Source of the DNA: a virus
Length of the DNA stretch: 64,000 nucleotides
IMG/VR virus record: IMGVR_UViG_3300009008_000022
Location: 17,459-81,458 of that record
Strand: one strand, 5' to 3'
The translations under genes were made by a program, and so were the position numbers. Under the pieces are notes generated by a model that did no database searches, was not told the DNA's origin, and saw only the letters and a program-made list of their open reading frames with translations. This document shows positions 24,810 to 33,194 of this stretch, piece by piece. Each line of letters opens with the position of its first letter. Within the stretch, counting starts at the first letter, position 1.

Positions 24810-25168
24810 GCAAGAAAAAGAGCGTGAGAAAGGCCAAGTGGCACCGCCTGACTGAAATGGTCATGGTGGACGGCGAGATCGTGAGCGTGGGAGAGGATCA
24901 GGATCCCGTGCTGGTCAGCGAAAAGCTCTACACCGCGGACGGTGAGCCGGTGCTGCTCGTGGCGCGTGTGCCCATGGGCGCGGTGGCGCCGGGGCACCTG
25001 GAGATGCTGCGCCAGTTGATCAACGCCTCAATCAATGCCGACGACGGGGTAGAAACCCTGATCACTGACTCCGCGGTGGAGATGATGAAGCTGGCGCCGA
25101 TGAGCGACATTGACGCCAGGCGACTGATTGACCAGCTCCGGCGGCGCGAGCAAGAACAGGGCGCGTGA
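24806..25168 (+). CDS. Hypothetical protein
   Basis: A 120 aa protein with a GTG start overlapping the preceding stop. N-terminal lysine-rich tail, then beta strands (WHRLTEMVMVDGEIV), and a helical acidic half (EMLRQLINASINAD...). No family recognised. Confidence 0.55.
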   Translation: MSKKKSVRKAKWHRLTEMVMVDGEIVSVGEDQDPVLVSEKLYTADGEPVLLVARVPMGAVAPGHLEMLRQLINASINADDGVETLITDSAVEMMKLAPMSDIDARRLIDQLRRREQEQGA

Positions 25169-25181
25169 TAGGATCGAACCA

Positions 25182-25664
25182 ATGACCGACGACAAAGACA
25201 ACGTGCCTGTGCCGCCAGATCTTGAGCTGGACCCGAAAGAGGAAGCGGCAATCAAGGAAGCCCACCGGCTGTTTGAGCTGTGGCAGGAGCGCCGTGCGAA
25301 GCGTGAAAAGTCCGGCGTAAGGCTGCCACCTGGCGGTGCGGTGACGTGTCACCCGGTCGAGCTGGCCTATTGGGCGCTCAGGGTGGAACTACACGAGGAG
25401 CTGTGCTCTAAGCTCAACCTGCCAGGCCATGCGGTAAGCGTGGTGCTTGAGGCGAGCGGTAACGGCGTGGTTCCGCGGGTGGATTACCAGATCCCAAAGA
25501 GCTGGATCGCGCCGGCCGCGGCTGGAGATACCGAGGGTAAAAACCGGGCGTATATCCAGCAGCAGACCGTCCTTCTCAGTGACCAGGCCAGCCGGATCTA
25601 CAACCATCGGTTGCAGGAGCTTGGAAAGTGGCAGACGACAACGGCGACGGCGACAAACGAGTAA
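25182..25664 (+). CDS. Hypothetical protein (helical N-terminus)
   Basis: A 160 aa protein, start ATG at 25182. Acidic helical N-terminus (ELDPKEEAAIKEAHRLFELWQ) then Arg-rich and beta-rich segments. It overlaps the next gene by 37 bases. No family recognised; a subunit of a packaging or replication complex is possible. Confidence 0.55.
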   Translation: MTDDKDNVPVPPDLELDPKEEAAIKEAHRLFELWQERRAKREKSGVRLPPGGAVTCHPVELAYWALRVELHEELCSKLNLPGHAVSVVLEASGNGVVPRVDYQIPKSWIAPAAAGDTEGKNRAYIQQQTVLLSDQASRIYNHRLQELGKWQTTTATATNE

Positions 25665-26335
25665 CTGTCACCCTGCCCGCGGCGCCGGAGAAAGAAACCG
25701 CCCTGGTGGACCGCGTAGCAGACCAGATCGAGGCGGTGGAGCCTGGCGACACCGAGGTGCACCTCGACGTGATGGTGCTCAGGGCGCAGATCGCTTACAT
25801 GACGGATTCAGAGCGCCGGCCGCCGGACGCTTTCTACCCCGTGGTAGCGCGCCACATGACGATTACGGCCTACTACCACCGGGTAAGGGATGGTCGCTGG
25901 AGAGAGGCCAGGGAACAGCTCTGGGCCAGGGCGCAGCGCCGGTTGGTAGAGCGCCTGTCCGGCCAAGTGGTAGAGCAGCGCGTGCGGGAGATGGAACAGC
26001 TTACCAGCTTGCGGGAGCACTACCTGGACCTGATCACGCCGGACGAGGTTGAAGTGGTAAACGAGGACACCGGCCTGGTGGAGCGCCACCGGCGATTCAA
26101 GGTCGAGCCCAAGTCGCTGGGGGAGGCGGTGCGGAGCTTCAAGGATCTGACCCTTCTGTTGGAAATGACCCGACGAAACGTGTTTGGCGAGCTGGATAAC
26201 CACGTTCCCGCGGTGGAGATGCAAAACGCGGAGGAAGCCGGCGGTGCCGGGGACTACTTCTCCCAGGATGAGCTGGCAGAGTTGGCGCATGGGCTGCTCA
26301 AGCGCCGAAGTGGGCTGGACGATGGCAACAACTAA
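25628..26335 (+). CDS. Helical protein, possible small terminase-like
   Basis: A 235 aa protein, GTG start. Long helical central part (WREAREQLWARAQRRLVERLSG) and a C-terminal KSLGEAVRSFKDLTLLLEM helix reminiscent of small terminase subunits, but the large terminase is 9 kb away and no HTH is certain. Listed as a weak alternative only. Confidence 0.5.
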   Translation: MADDNGDGDKRVTVTLPAAPEKETALVDRVADQIEAVEPGDTEVHLDVMVLRAQIAYMTDSERRPPDAFYPVVARHMTITAYYHRVRDGRWREAREQLWARAQRRLVERLSGQVVEQRVREMEQLTSLREHYLDLITPDEVEVVNEDTGLVERHRRFKVEPKSLGEAVRSFKDLTLLLEMTRRNVFGELDNHVPAVEMQNAEEAGGAGDYFSQDELAELAHGLLKRRSGLDDGNN

Positions 26336-26531
26336 CCAGGCCGGAGACATGGTGAGCTGTCAGCGGTGCGGCGTAGGTGGGCGCCTGTGGAGCGGGCCGT
26401 TCCTTCGCGGTGCGGCGGTGCGCGTTGAAACCGGAAATGACGCGCTGGTCATTCACCTGTGCTCAGGGTGCCGGGAGCGACTTTTCAACTGGCTTAACGG
26501 TGAGCAGAACGGCTACGGGATGGTGCACTAA
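26322..26531 (+). CDS. Small zinc-ribbon protein
   Basis: A 69 aa protein with CQRCGVGG and CSGCRER pairs around a beta hairpin, a compact zinc ribbon. Overlaps the previous gene by 14 bases. Function unknown. Confidence 0.55.
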   Translation: MATTNQAGDMVSCQRCGVGGRLWSGPFLRGAAVRVETGNDALVIHLCSGCRERLFNWLNGEQNGYGMVH

Positions 26532-26540
26532 TGGGGAGCC

Positions 26541-26867
26541 ATGCCGGTTGATAGGCCAGGGATAAACGAGCTGCTACCTGTCCGCCCCTGTACGGTGACG
26601 CGCAACCGCTGGCGGCGCCTGCTAACCACCATGGGGCCAAACTGGACGCCGCTTAAAAAGCGCCTGCATCACCGCACGGTCTGGGCGCTGAAACGGCACG
26701 GATTGATAGAGTACAAGTCCGGCTACCACTTGGTAATGGTACGCCTAACCCCGCGCGGGGTAGCAGTACGGGACCGCTGGCTAGAACTTGATGCCTGGCG
26801 GTTAGACAAGCGCATGAAACGAAAGTATCCAGGCCGGGAGAACAGAAGGCCGAAGATTCAAATCTGA
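26541..26867 (+). CDS. Winged-helix DNA-binding protein
   Basis: A 108 aa basic protein. WTPLKKRLHHRTVWALKRHGLIEYKSGYHLVMVRLTPRG: helix-turn-helix then a beta wing ending in LTPRG, as in small phage winged-helix proteins. Arg/Lys-rich tail. May regulate the next genes. Confidence 0.6.
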   Translation: MPVDRPGINELLPVRPCTVTRNRWRRLLTTMGPNWTPLKKRLHHRTVWALKRHGLIEYKSGYHLVMVRLTPRGVAVRDRWLELDAWRLDKRMKRKYPGRENRRPKIQI

Positions 26868-26892
26868 AGTGATAAAACTGGAGGGCGCCAAA

Positions 26893-27978
26893 ATGACTGT
26901 ACTTTCCGATGCCGTGAAACTCGCGGCTACGTTTTCTGACACGAAAAGCCCACACGAGGGATACCGCGGCGTGCAGCTCCGGCCGGATGGCCTGTCGGCT
27001 ATTTGCAACGGCCGCGCGGTGACGGTGCGGCTGGACTTGGGAGAGGTGGAGGGCGTAGCCAACGCGACCGATCTCAAGCGCGCGGTGTCCGCCCTGGGCG
27101 ACGACGTAGAGCTAGAGGTTGACGGCAACATGCTGTCGGTCATTCGCGACGGTGGGCGCGGTGTGCTGTCTCTGCCCCTGCTGTCTCTGGCTCATGCGGT
27201 CAAGGTGCCGGAGCCGCCGGAGGATGCGACCTGGCACGAGGTGGAAGGGTGGGAGGCGGTCAAGCGCGCCTCGTGGTGCACAGGGTCCGACGTTAGCCGC
27301 CCCTGGCTTTGCGCGGTGCACCTTAGCCCGCTGGGCTGGGTTGAGGCGACAGACGGCCACGCGGGCGTGCGGGTGCGACTCGGTGACGTGCTGGAGGACA
27401 GCGGCGAAGTGGTGGCGGACCTGTCCAGCGTGTTTGGCTCTGGGATCTTGGTCCGGCCGGACGTGCTAGGCGGTGGGGAGTCGAGCAAGGCGCAGATCAC
27501 GAGGGAGAAAGATTGGCTATTCGTGCGCGGCCTGGGCGACGGCGGTGTGAGGGGAATCAAGGTGGTGGACAGCAAGTTCCCGGCGGTCCAGCGCGTGTTT
27601 GAGGATCCGCGCGACTATCCCACCGTGAGCGTTGATCCCGCGGAGCTGCTAGACGTGGCGCGGGAGGCCGCGGTGGTGGGCGGCCCGGTGTCGCTGGGGT
27701 TGGAGGCGGGCATGGACATTTTGCACGTCGAATGCGAGGGGCCAGGGACCGAGGCGGGGCATTACAAGGGCGAGGTTGGCGTGGTGGGCATGGCCGGAGA
27801 TCACGAATTGGGGTGGGTTGCCCTGGAATCGCGCCTGCTGATCTCGGCTATCCAGGCGGCCGGAGAGGAAGTGATCAGGGTGGGCTTTAAGCTGGTGCCC
27901 AACGGATCACTTGAGCCGGTTTATCTGTCAGACGACAGCGGCGAATATGAGGCCGTGATCATGCCGATGAGAATGTAA
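26893..27978 (+). CDS. DnaN-like DNA polymerase sliding clamp
   Basis: A 361 aa protein, the length of bacterial DnaN. It shows repeated clamp-type beta-alpha units (ICNGRAVTVRLDL, ATDLKRAVSALGDD, DGNMLSVIRDGG, ATDGHAGVRVRLGD) and ends SGEYEAVIMPMRM, which matches the DnaN C-terminus (xVVMPMRL). The start at 26893 is taken because GGAGGGCGCC precedes it. It would encircle DNA and recruit partners through QLxLF peptides; fifteen candidate peptides occur elsewhere in the window. The match is by motif and length; divergence is high, so a search is needed. Confidence 0.75.
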   Translation: MTVLSDAVKLAATFSDTKSPHEGYRGVQLRPDGLSAICNGRAVTVRLDLGEVEGVANATDLKRAVSALGDDVELEVDGNMLSVIRDGGRGVLSLPLLSLAHAVKVPEPPEDATWHEVEGWEAVKRASWCTGSDVSRPWLCAVHLSPLGWVEATDGHAGVRVRLGDVLEDSGEVVADLSSVFGSGILVRPDVLGGGESSKAQITREKDWLFVRGLGDGGVRGIKVVDSKFPAVQRVFEDPRDYPTVSVDPAELLDVAREAAVVGGPVSLGLEAGMDILHVECEGPGTEAGHYKGEVGVVGMAGDHELGWVALESRLLISAIQAAGEEVIRVGFKLVPNGSLEPVYLSDDSGEYEAVIMPMRM

Positions 27979-27980
27979 CC

Positions 27981-28544
27981 ATGGGCGCTCAATACCAGTG
28001 GAACAAAGAGGTGCGGGGGATGCTCGTTAATTGGGACACGATAGCGGCGCCCGCGTTGGGGAAGTTGCCCGCGGTGGTGGTGAAAGCGGGGGAGTTTGAA
28101 AGGATGCGTCCGGCCGTGTGGATGCACCACGACGGCCGGAGGCCAGAGTACGAAATAAGCCCACCGATGGCTGACACGGCGTGGGCTTTGGCGAAGTGCC
28201 AAGGATCGCAGGTTTTGCTGTCAATCGTTATGGGCTACGCCTACGGCAGAAGGCACAGCCACAGCCGTTCTCCCGTGTGGCGCAAACTCCAGATTGGCGC
28301 GTCCGCGGCCTGGGAGCGGGACCAGCGGCAATCTCCCGCGGGGCATGTGGCCTGGTACTGGAACGGTAACGCGCGTCATGTTCTGCCCCCTGTCCCTGGT
28401 TTGCGGTCGGAGTCTTACAAGCTGGAGACTGATCCCATGGTTGCCTATGCCGATGCCGTGGCCGCCGCGGTGCGCTATTGGGAGGGCGTGCTCAGCGAAT
28501 ACAGGATCGAGCTGGGGCCGAGCGCAGCAAAGGAACTGGTGTAA
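27981..28544 (+). CDS. Hypothetical protein after clamp
   Basis: A 187 aa alpha/beta protein starting 2 bases after the clamp. Contains LVNWDTIAAPALGKLP, a MADTAWALAKCQG helix and SHSRSPVWRKLQIGASAAW. No family recognised. Position suggests a replication role. Confidence 0.55.
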   Translation: MGAQYQWNKEVRGMLVNWDTIAAPALGKLPAVVVKAGEFERMRPAVWMHHDGRRPEYEISPPMADTAWALAKCQGSQVLLSIVMGYAYGRRHSHSRSPVWRKLQIGASAAWERDQRQSPAGHVAWYWNGNARHVLPPVPGLRSESYKLETDPMVAYADAVAAAVRYWEGVLSEYRIELGPSAAKELV

Positions 28545-28546
28545 CC

Positions 28547-29092
28547 ATGGGCTTTCCAATAGTCGAAGGGCCGGAGGTGGAGCTGGTGCCCATGGAGCTG
28601 TTCCAGGCCGCCATGGTGGGCGTTTACCGCCGCCTGGACGCCATGCGCAAGAATCGAAAGGACAAGGAACGGGACGCCGGCAAGTGTGACCATCTGTCGT
28701 TCTGGCAAAACGAGATCGAAGGGGCCGCGGGCGAGGCCGTGGTATCCAAGTACCTGGGCCTGTATTGGAGCGGTTCCCCTGGCGAGCTGTTCAAGCCGGA
28801 CGCTGGCGGTTGCGAGGTTAAAACCACGCCGTATGAGTACGGCCGCCTGCTGATCAGGGACCGTGAAGCGAAGGAACGGCCGGACAAGATCCAAAAGCCG
28901 TGGATTCTGGTGACTGGCGGCTATGGCAGGTATGTAATCCGCGGCTGGCTCTGGCCCGAGCCGTATGTATCGGAGGGCAAGAGCAGCCCGTACTGGTGCG
29001 CGCCGGACGGCGTACAGTATTGCTGGGCGCTACCTCAAGACAAACTCAGCCCGATCTCCGAGCTGCCGAAAGACGAAACCCTGGTGCTGTGA
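28547..29092 (+). CDS. Putative PD-(D/E)XK-like nuclease
   Basis: A 181 aa protein, ATG 2 bases after the previous stop. GAAGEAVVSKYLGL (E), DAGGCEVKTTPYEYG (D, ExK) and LLIRDREA (R/D) form a possible restriction-like nuclease core. C-terminal Trp/Tyr-rich beta segment. Assignment is from motif order only and not certain. Confidence 0.55.
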   Translation: MGFPIVEGPEVELVPMELFQAAMVGVYRRLDAMRKNRKDKERDAGKCDHLSFWQNEIEGAAGEAVVSKYLGLYWSGSPGELFKPDAGGCEVKTTPYEYGRLLIRDREAKERPDKIQKPWILVTGGYGRYVIRGWLWPEPYVSEGKSSPYWCAPDGVQYCWALPQDKLSPISELPKDETLVL

Positions 29093-29331
29093 TGCCTCGT
29101 TACCTCGTGTCAATTCAACCCGAATACAGCTTGGATCCAGAGGACGCCTTACACGTCACGATCAAGACGGTGGACCTGGGCAACAAGTGGACCGCTTACC
29201 ATGTAAGCCCCGAGGGGGAGGTGGGCTGGCGTGCGTTTGGAAAGACAGAGGCAGAGGCGGTGCTGGATCTGCTCCGGCGGGATGAGATACCCGACGTTCC
29301 CGAGCTGCCCACCGGTGAGTGGCCGGGATGA
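29092..29331 (+). CDS. Small beta protein
   Basis: A 79 aa protein, start ATG at 29092 overlapping the previous TGA. HVTIKTVDLGNKWTAYHVSPEG and a short C-terminal helix (KTEAEAVLDLLRR) suggest a dsRBD/HicB-like alpha-beta fold. No name can be given. Confidence 0.55.
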   Translation: MPRYLVSIQPEYSLDPEDALHVTIKTVDLGNKWTAYHVSPEGEVGWRAFGKTEAEAVLDLLRRDEIPDVPELPTGEWPG

Positions 29332-29822
29332 GCACGCTACAGCTCGTGCTGATTCTGGCGCTGGCCCTGGCCCAACCTGCCAGGCCGGTGGACACCGGAA
29401 TAGCGAGCTTGTATCGCCCCTGGCGCAAGGGTCCGCTTGTTCCCTACGCGAGCTATCCAGGCCGGCCGAAAGTGGCGCCGAAGCCAAGCGATCTAGTCTG
29501 TGCTGCTCGCTACCGCTACGGCCGCCACCGGATCAGGTTTGGCACGGTGCTGCGCCTCGTGAGCGTGACCAGGGCGGGCAAGGTGCGCGGGATAGGGCTT
29601 TGCATGGTGCTGGATCGCGGCCCCTACGGCACTTGTGAGCCGTCGCCAGGCCACAAGGGGCGAAGGTGCCCAGAGGGGTATAAATGGGGCGTGAACGTCA
29701 AAGCGGCGCCGCCTGGTGGGTGGTATCGCGGCGTGGTGGACGCAACGCCGGACGTGCACAAAATGATGCGCAGCTCCGGCTGGACGCGCGTTAGAATGGA
29801 AATTCTCAAGGCGGGAAAATGA
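29328..29822 (+). CDS. RlpA-like double-psi beta-barrel secreted protein
   Basis: A 164 aa protein. Signal-peptide-like start (TLQLVLILALALAQPARP). Double-psi barrel motifs: GIASLYRPW (24-32), VLDRGPYG (94-101), VDATPDVHKMM (137-147). RlpA-type proteins are lytic transglycosylases or bind denuded glycan, so a role in lysis or cell-wall remodelling is plausible. Overlaps the next small ORF (ATGA). Confidence 0.7.
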   Translation: MSTLQLVLILALALAQPARPVDTGIASLYRPWRKGPLVPYASYPGRPKVAPKPSDLVCAARYRYGRHRIRFGTVLRLVSVTRAGKVRGIGLCMVLDRGPYGTCEPSPGHKGRRCPEGYKWGVNVKAAPPGGWYRGVVDATPDVHKMMRSSGWTRVRMEILKAGK

Positions 29823-29956
29823 ACGGCGTTACCTGGCATTGGTCAAACGTAAATCAGGCGTGGTTGATCCTGTGGAACGAAACCCTGTTGGCGGTCAAGA
29901 ACACGGCAGCGGAGCGCGACGATTACTTGCGCGAGCTGGGGATCGAGTCCCGGTGA
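29819..29956 (+). CDS. Small ORF, 45 aa
   Basis: A 45 aa ORF whose ATG overlaps the previous TGA (ATGA) and whose TGA overlaps the GTG of the next ORF. WHWSNVNQAWLILWN gives an amphipathic helix rich in Trp; the rest is a charged helix. Tight overlaps at both ends support translation. Confidence 0.5.
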   Translation: MNGVTWHWSNVNQAWLILWNETLLAVKNTAAERDDYLRELGIESR

Positions 29957-30084
29957 GCTGGCGACTGTCAATCAGTGGGCCTTACCGGCGGCAAGGTTGC
30001 AGTCCGGCCGCGGCAAGCAGGGCCGCCGCGGTGTGTCTCGCCCTGGCCGCCATGATCGCGCTGTACTGGTGCGGGGGAGGATGA
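29953..30084 (+). CDS. Small membrane protein, 43 aa
   Basis: GTG start overlapping the TGA at 29954-29956; ends at TGA 30082-30084, overlapping the next ATG. Basic N-terminus and one hydrophobic helix (AAAVCLALAAMIALYWC), a type II membrane topology. It follows a secreted cell-wall protein, so a lysis accessory is possible. Confidence 0.5.
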   Translation: MSWRLSISGPYRRQGCSPAAASRAAAVCLALAAMIALYWCGGG

Positions 30085-30086
30085 AA

Positions 30087-30629
30087 ATGGTTCTGTACTT
30101 CATTGGCAACGCAGCTCAGTTTGACCTGTTAGACGCCATGGCAAAGGGGCTGTTCAAGCCAGGAGAAAAGCAAGTCTGGGGCGCGCGGTGCCTTGAGGTG
30201 GAGCCGAGCCATAAGAAGGCAATGATCGGCTACGGGATGCTCCTGGGCTTCACCGTGACGGATGAGGCCGGAGATCTGCTGACCGACGCCGGCCACCCCA
30301 TGTGGCGCAGCAAGCTCGACGAGAGCCCGTCCGAGGGCAAGTGCAAGTGCTCCGGGTGCTCCCAATTTGAGGCGCCCGCTATCGGGTACGGCGAAGGCGA
30401 GCCGCCCGATGAGGTGGTGGAGGTGTCTTATGCGGTTATGGATCTATTGCGGAGCATGGACACTCCCTACGACGTTGGAATCAGCGCGCTGCTTTCGATT
30501 GTCGTTACCGCGCTTGCCAGGCCAGGACACACCCCCGAGCTGGTTCAACAGCTCCACGATGCGATTGATCGGGCGTTTGATGAGGCCGCCCCATGCCACC
30601 CCGCGCGGCCTGCCGGTGAAGCGAACTAG
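30087..30629 (+). CDS. Hypothetical protein
   Basis: A 180 aa protein. Start at 30087 is favoured over 30081 since GGGGGAGG then lies six bases away. C-K-C-SGC cluster about residue 93-98 (CKCSGC), helical C-terminal half (VVEVSYAVMDLLRSM, LSIVVTALA). No family recognised. Confidence 0.55.
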   Translation: MVLYFIGNAAQFDLLDAMAKGLFKPGEKQVWGARCLEVEPSHKKAMIGYGMLLGFTVTDEAGDLLTDAGHPMWRSKLDESPSEGKCKCSGCSQFEAPAIGYGEGEPPDEVVEVSYAVMDLLRSMDTPYDVGISALLSIVVTALARPGHTPELVQQLHDAIDRAFDEAAPCHPARPAGEAN

Positions 30630-30654
30630 GTTTAGCGGTACGCCGGCCGGGTCC

Positions 30655-30873
30655 ATGGTGGACTCGCACCAGCCAAAGCTAGACCTGGACCCGTTCATGC
30701 GACGGGTACGCCGGTTGATCGGGTGGGCTATCCTGAAAGGCGCCACGCCGCATAGCTGCATTCTCGCCCTGGACGGAGTGCGCGCCGAGCTGGAGAAAAT
30801 GAACTGGCATTACAAGAGCAGATCCGCCGCGGTGGCGGACCTGCAATCCCACGACTGGCGCCGTCGCGCTTGA
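30655..30873 (+). CDS. Hypothetical helical protein
   Basis: A 72 aa basic helical protein (DPFMRRVRRLIGWAIL, ALDGVRAELEKMNW). In-frame starts at 30580 and 30616 (GTG) are possible and none has a good ribosome site, so the N-terminus is uncertain. No family recognised. Confidence 0.45.
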   Translation: MVDSHQPKLDLDPFMRRVRRLIGWAILKGATPHSCILALDGVRAELEKMNWHYKSRSAAVADLQSHDWRRRA

Positions 30874-30875
30874 CA
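30870..30875 (+). promoter_or_regulatory. Isolated TTGACA (-35 only)
   Basis: A perfect TTGACA at 30870-30875 upstream of the wHTH gene; the bases 17-18 downstream (AAATGT) are a poor -10. It may be used by an activator-dependent promoter or be chance. Confidence 0.25.
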
Positions 30876-30901
30876 GCAAATCACAGCCGATCAAATGTAG
30901 T

Positions 30902-30918
30902 CGCTGTAAATAACAGCG
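30902..30918. promoter_or_regulatory. Palindrome CGCTGT-AAATA-ACAGCG, candidate operator
   Basis: A perfect 6-base inverted repeat with a 5-base centre, ten bases before the ATG at 30929 of the winged-helix gene. Size and position fit an operator at which that protein represses its own transcription. Confidence 0.5.
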
Positions 30919-30928
30919 GAGATAGACC

Positions 30929-31162
30929 ATGGCAATGCTCAGCCTCACCCCGACACAGCTCGCACTTCTGGAAACCCTGGACGGCCGCCGGCTGACCCAC
31001 TACAAGGATGCTGCTATCGCCATCGGCAAGGACAACGGCCCGGTTATGCGGTCGCTGCGCAGCCTGGAGGACAAGGGGCTGGCCGTCGCCAACGCCGCGG
31101 GTGACAGCTTCAAGCGCACGTCCGCCGGAAGCTCCGAGATCAAGGTGCGGCTGCATAACTAG
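30929..31162 (+). CDS. Winged-helix regulator
   Basis: A 77 aa protein. LTPTQLALLETLDGRRLTHYKDAAIAIG, a helix-turn-helix, then SLRSLEDKGLAVANAAGDSFKRTSAG, helix and beta wing ending in a basic tail. Such MarR-like cores act as repressors. A palindrome CGCTGT-AAATA-ACAGCG at 30902-30918 sits upstream as the candidate operator. Confidence 0.65.
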   Translation: MAMLSLTPTQLALLETLDGRRLTHYKDAAIAIGKDNGPVMRSLRSLEDKGLAVANAAGDSFKRTSAGSSEIKVRLHN

Positions 31163-31163
31163 C

Positions 31164-31901
31164 ATGGGCGCAGCTCAAGACATACGGCTGCGCAGCTCCG
31201 AGGATCTAGCCGCCCTGGCAAACCCGAGCTGTAGGCGGTGCTACGGCCGCGGCTACACCGGCCGCAACGTGATCAACGGGGCGCTGCTCTGGTGTCGATG
31301 CGTGGTCAAGGCGGTGGAGGAAGGCAGGCAACCCACCGAAGAAGCGCGCCAGGCCGCCGCAGGCAAGCTCAAGCCGAGCGAGATAAACAAGGCCCGAGCC
31401 GAGCGCCTGTCCACCCTGGTGGAAGGGCTGGAAGCCAAGGCTGCGCAGTATGAGCGCGAAGTGGACGAGGAAACAGCCGACCTGGCCGCGGAGGTGGAGG
31501 ATCTAGCCATGGCCGCGGAGTGGATCGAGGCCGAAGCCAGCGCCATACATGCGGCCGGATCGTTGCTCGAAACCAAGGCGGCCGAGCTGCTGTTTGACGT
31601 GGTAGCAGCTCAGCAGCGAATCGAGGATGAGCGGCGGCTAATCCGGCAGCTTAAAGCGCAGGCGGTGGAGTGCGATACCGAGGGGGAGCGCAAGCGGCGT
31701 GAAGCCCAGGCTATGATCGATGAGTCCCGATACAATGGGGCGCACGCGCAGCTCGCGAGAGGCCAGCGCGACATGAGCCGGCAGAGCCGTAAGAAGCTAC
31801 GCAAGGCAACCGAAGCCCGACGACGGGCGGACAAACTGCGCAAGCGGCTGCATGGCCTGCAAGCGCGCATAGATGGAGGGCAAGAGAATGGATCGGATTA
31901 A
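31164..31901 (+). CDS. Coiled-coil protein with CxxC...CxC head
   Basis: A 245 aa protein, start ATG at 31164. CRRCYGRGYTG and WCRC near residues 25-45 form a possible zinc head; the rest is a long alpha helix rich in Arg/Glu/Ala with heptads (coiled coil). Resembles DksA/TraR-like or polymerase-accessory coiled-coil proteins in shape only. Function unknown. Confidence 0.55.
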   Translation: MGAAQDIRLRSSEDLAALANPSCRRCYGRGYTGRNVINGALLWCRCVVKAVEEGRQPTEEARQAAAGKLKPSEINKARAERLSTLVEGLEAKAAQYEREVDEETADLAAEVEDLAMAAEWIEAEASAIHAAGSLLETKAAELLFDVVAAQQRIEDERRLIRQLKAQAVECDTEGERKRREAQAMIDESRYNGAHAQLARGQRDMSRQSRKKLRKATEARRRADKLRKRLHGLQARIDGGQENGSD

Positions 31902-32124
31902 CAACATTCTGAAAGGCGACAGCGCCGCGGGCAAGACCATCACCTCGACGCTGCCGAAGCCGGACGTTGACAAGCTGGACGCGCTGTGCCGGCAGCTTAG
32001 CGTGCGGCGGTCGGAGTTTATCAAGGCGGCCGTGATGGACTCGGCGGACAAGATCGCGACCGAGCGCGGCGGGTGGGATGCGGTTGTCGCCGCGGACATG
32101 CCCGAGCCAGGCGACGACGAGTGA
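31888..32124 (+). CDS. Ribbon-helix-helix-like protein
   Basis: A 78 aa protein; GGAGG precedes the ATG at 31888. TLPKPDVDKLDALCRQLSVRRSEFIKAAV is strand-helix-turn-helix typical of CopG-like proteins. Acidic C-terminal tail. Could regulate the lysis genes that follow. Confidence 0.6.
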   Translation: MDRINNILKGDSAAGKTITSTLPKPDVDKLDALCRQLSVRRSEFIKAAVMDSADKIATERGGWDAVVAADMPEPGDDE

Positions 32125-33164
32125 GCAAGCTACCGCAGAGCCAGGCCGCGGCGCGTGACTTGCTGGAGGTGATGCGAGCCGCCAGCAAACCGATCCTTGC
32201 CGCCAACGGCATACGGGAGTCGCCAGGCCGGCGCGTGACAACCTGGGAGGACGGCCGTGGGCCGGCTGGCATGGCGTACCACTGGACCGGCGGCTGGAGC
32301 TGGAAAGGGGCGGCCAACTGGCTTAACTTCCCCTGGACAATCATCAAGGGCGGCGAGACAGAGCCAGGCAACCGTGGCAGCTCTGCTCAAGTACTGATCA
32401 TGGACCGGGATTGCATCGGGGACGCCTGGCCCGCCGAGCTGCGCAGCCTGTTTCCTGTGCCCACCCTGATCCTGTCACCCTGGACCGCTTCAACGTGGTG
32501 CACGAATTGGGTAAACAAGCTATGCGTCGGGGTGGAGCTGCGCAACAGTGGCCCCTGGCGCAAGGGCGAAACCCACCTGGGCAAAGCGCCCATGATGGCT
32601 TACGGGCAGCAATTCGAGCCGTACACGCAAGAGCAGATGATCAGCGCGATCAACCTTGGGCGCCTCGTGCGACAGTGGCGCGGTGACAAGCTGGATCCCA
32701 AGTGGATCGTCGGGCATTCCATGATCTCGATCAACAAAGCCGACCCTGGCCCGCTGTGCCCCATGCACCGCATGAGGTGGGCAATCTGGGATACCAAAGA
32801 TCCGGCCGAATACTGGTGGGTCCAGCGGCTACCCGAGGCGCCCTCAAACGAGGGCGTAGATGAGCCTGTCGCCCTGGGCGACGATGATCGCAACGGGCCG
32901 GACCTGTCGGAAATGATCCTGGTACATGACAAGTTTGTCGGCCTGGACGATCCAGGGTTTGCCACCGAGGCGCTATGGTGGCTGGGCTGGCAGGTTGGGC
33001 CGGAGCAGTTGCCACCGGCCGCGCTGAAAGAGTTTGTCTCCTACTACCAGCGCCACACCCGGTGCACTAAGAACAAAACGCTCCACCTGAAGGTTGACGG
33101 CGTACCAGGGCCGAAAACGTGCGCCAGCATGGACGCCAGGCTACGGCGCCTTGGGTTGCGGTAG
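32121..33164 (+). CDS. N-acetylmuramoyl-L-alanine amidase endolysin
   Basis: A 347 aa protein, GTG start. Amidase_2 zinc ligands H54 (HWTGG), H199 (VGHSMIS), with D208 in KADPGPLCPM; GVELRN (137-142) is the family core strand. Residues ~280-345 (ALWWLGWQVG..., GVPGPKTCASMDARL) form a peptidoglycan-binding-like domain. It cleaves the amide bond between MurNAc and L-alanine to lyse the host. No signal peptide, so release probably needs the holin. Confidence 0.85.
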   Translation: MSKLPQSQAAARDLLEVMRAASKPILAANGIRESPGRRVTTWEDGRGPAGMAYHWTGGWSWKGAANWLNFPWTIIKGGETEPGNRGSSAQVLIMDRDCIGDAWPAELRSLFPVPTLILSPWTASTWCTNWVNKLCVGVELRNSGPWRKGETHLGKAPMMAYGQQFEPYTQEQMISAINLGRLVRQWRGDKLDPKWIVGHSMISINKADPGPLCPMHRMRWAIWDTKDPAEYWWVQRLPEAPSNEGVDEPVALGDDDRNGPDLSEMILVHDKFVGLDDPGFATEALWWLGWQVGPEQLPPAALKEFVSYYQRHTRCTKNKTLHLKVDGVPGPKTCASMDARLRRLGLR

Positions 33165-33194
33165 CCCGTCGAGAACAGGTATCGTCGTGGGGCT

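Noticed and set aside
25628-26335. Small terminase subunit
   Set aside because: Only general helical resemblance and far from the large subunit, so not stated as a call.
29839-29952. N-terminal extension of the 43 aa membrane ORF
   Set aside because: It is out of frame with the 45 aa ORF that has ATGA coupling; GTG at 29953 overlapping TGA is the better start.
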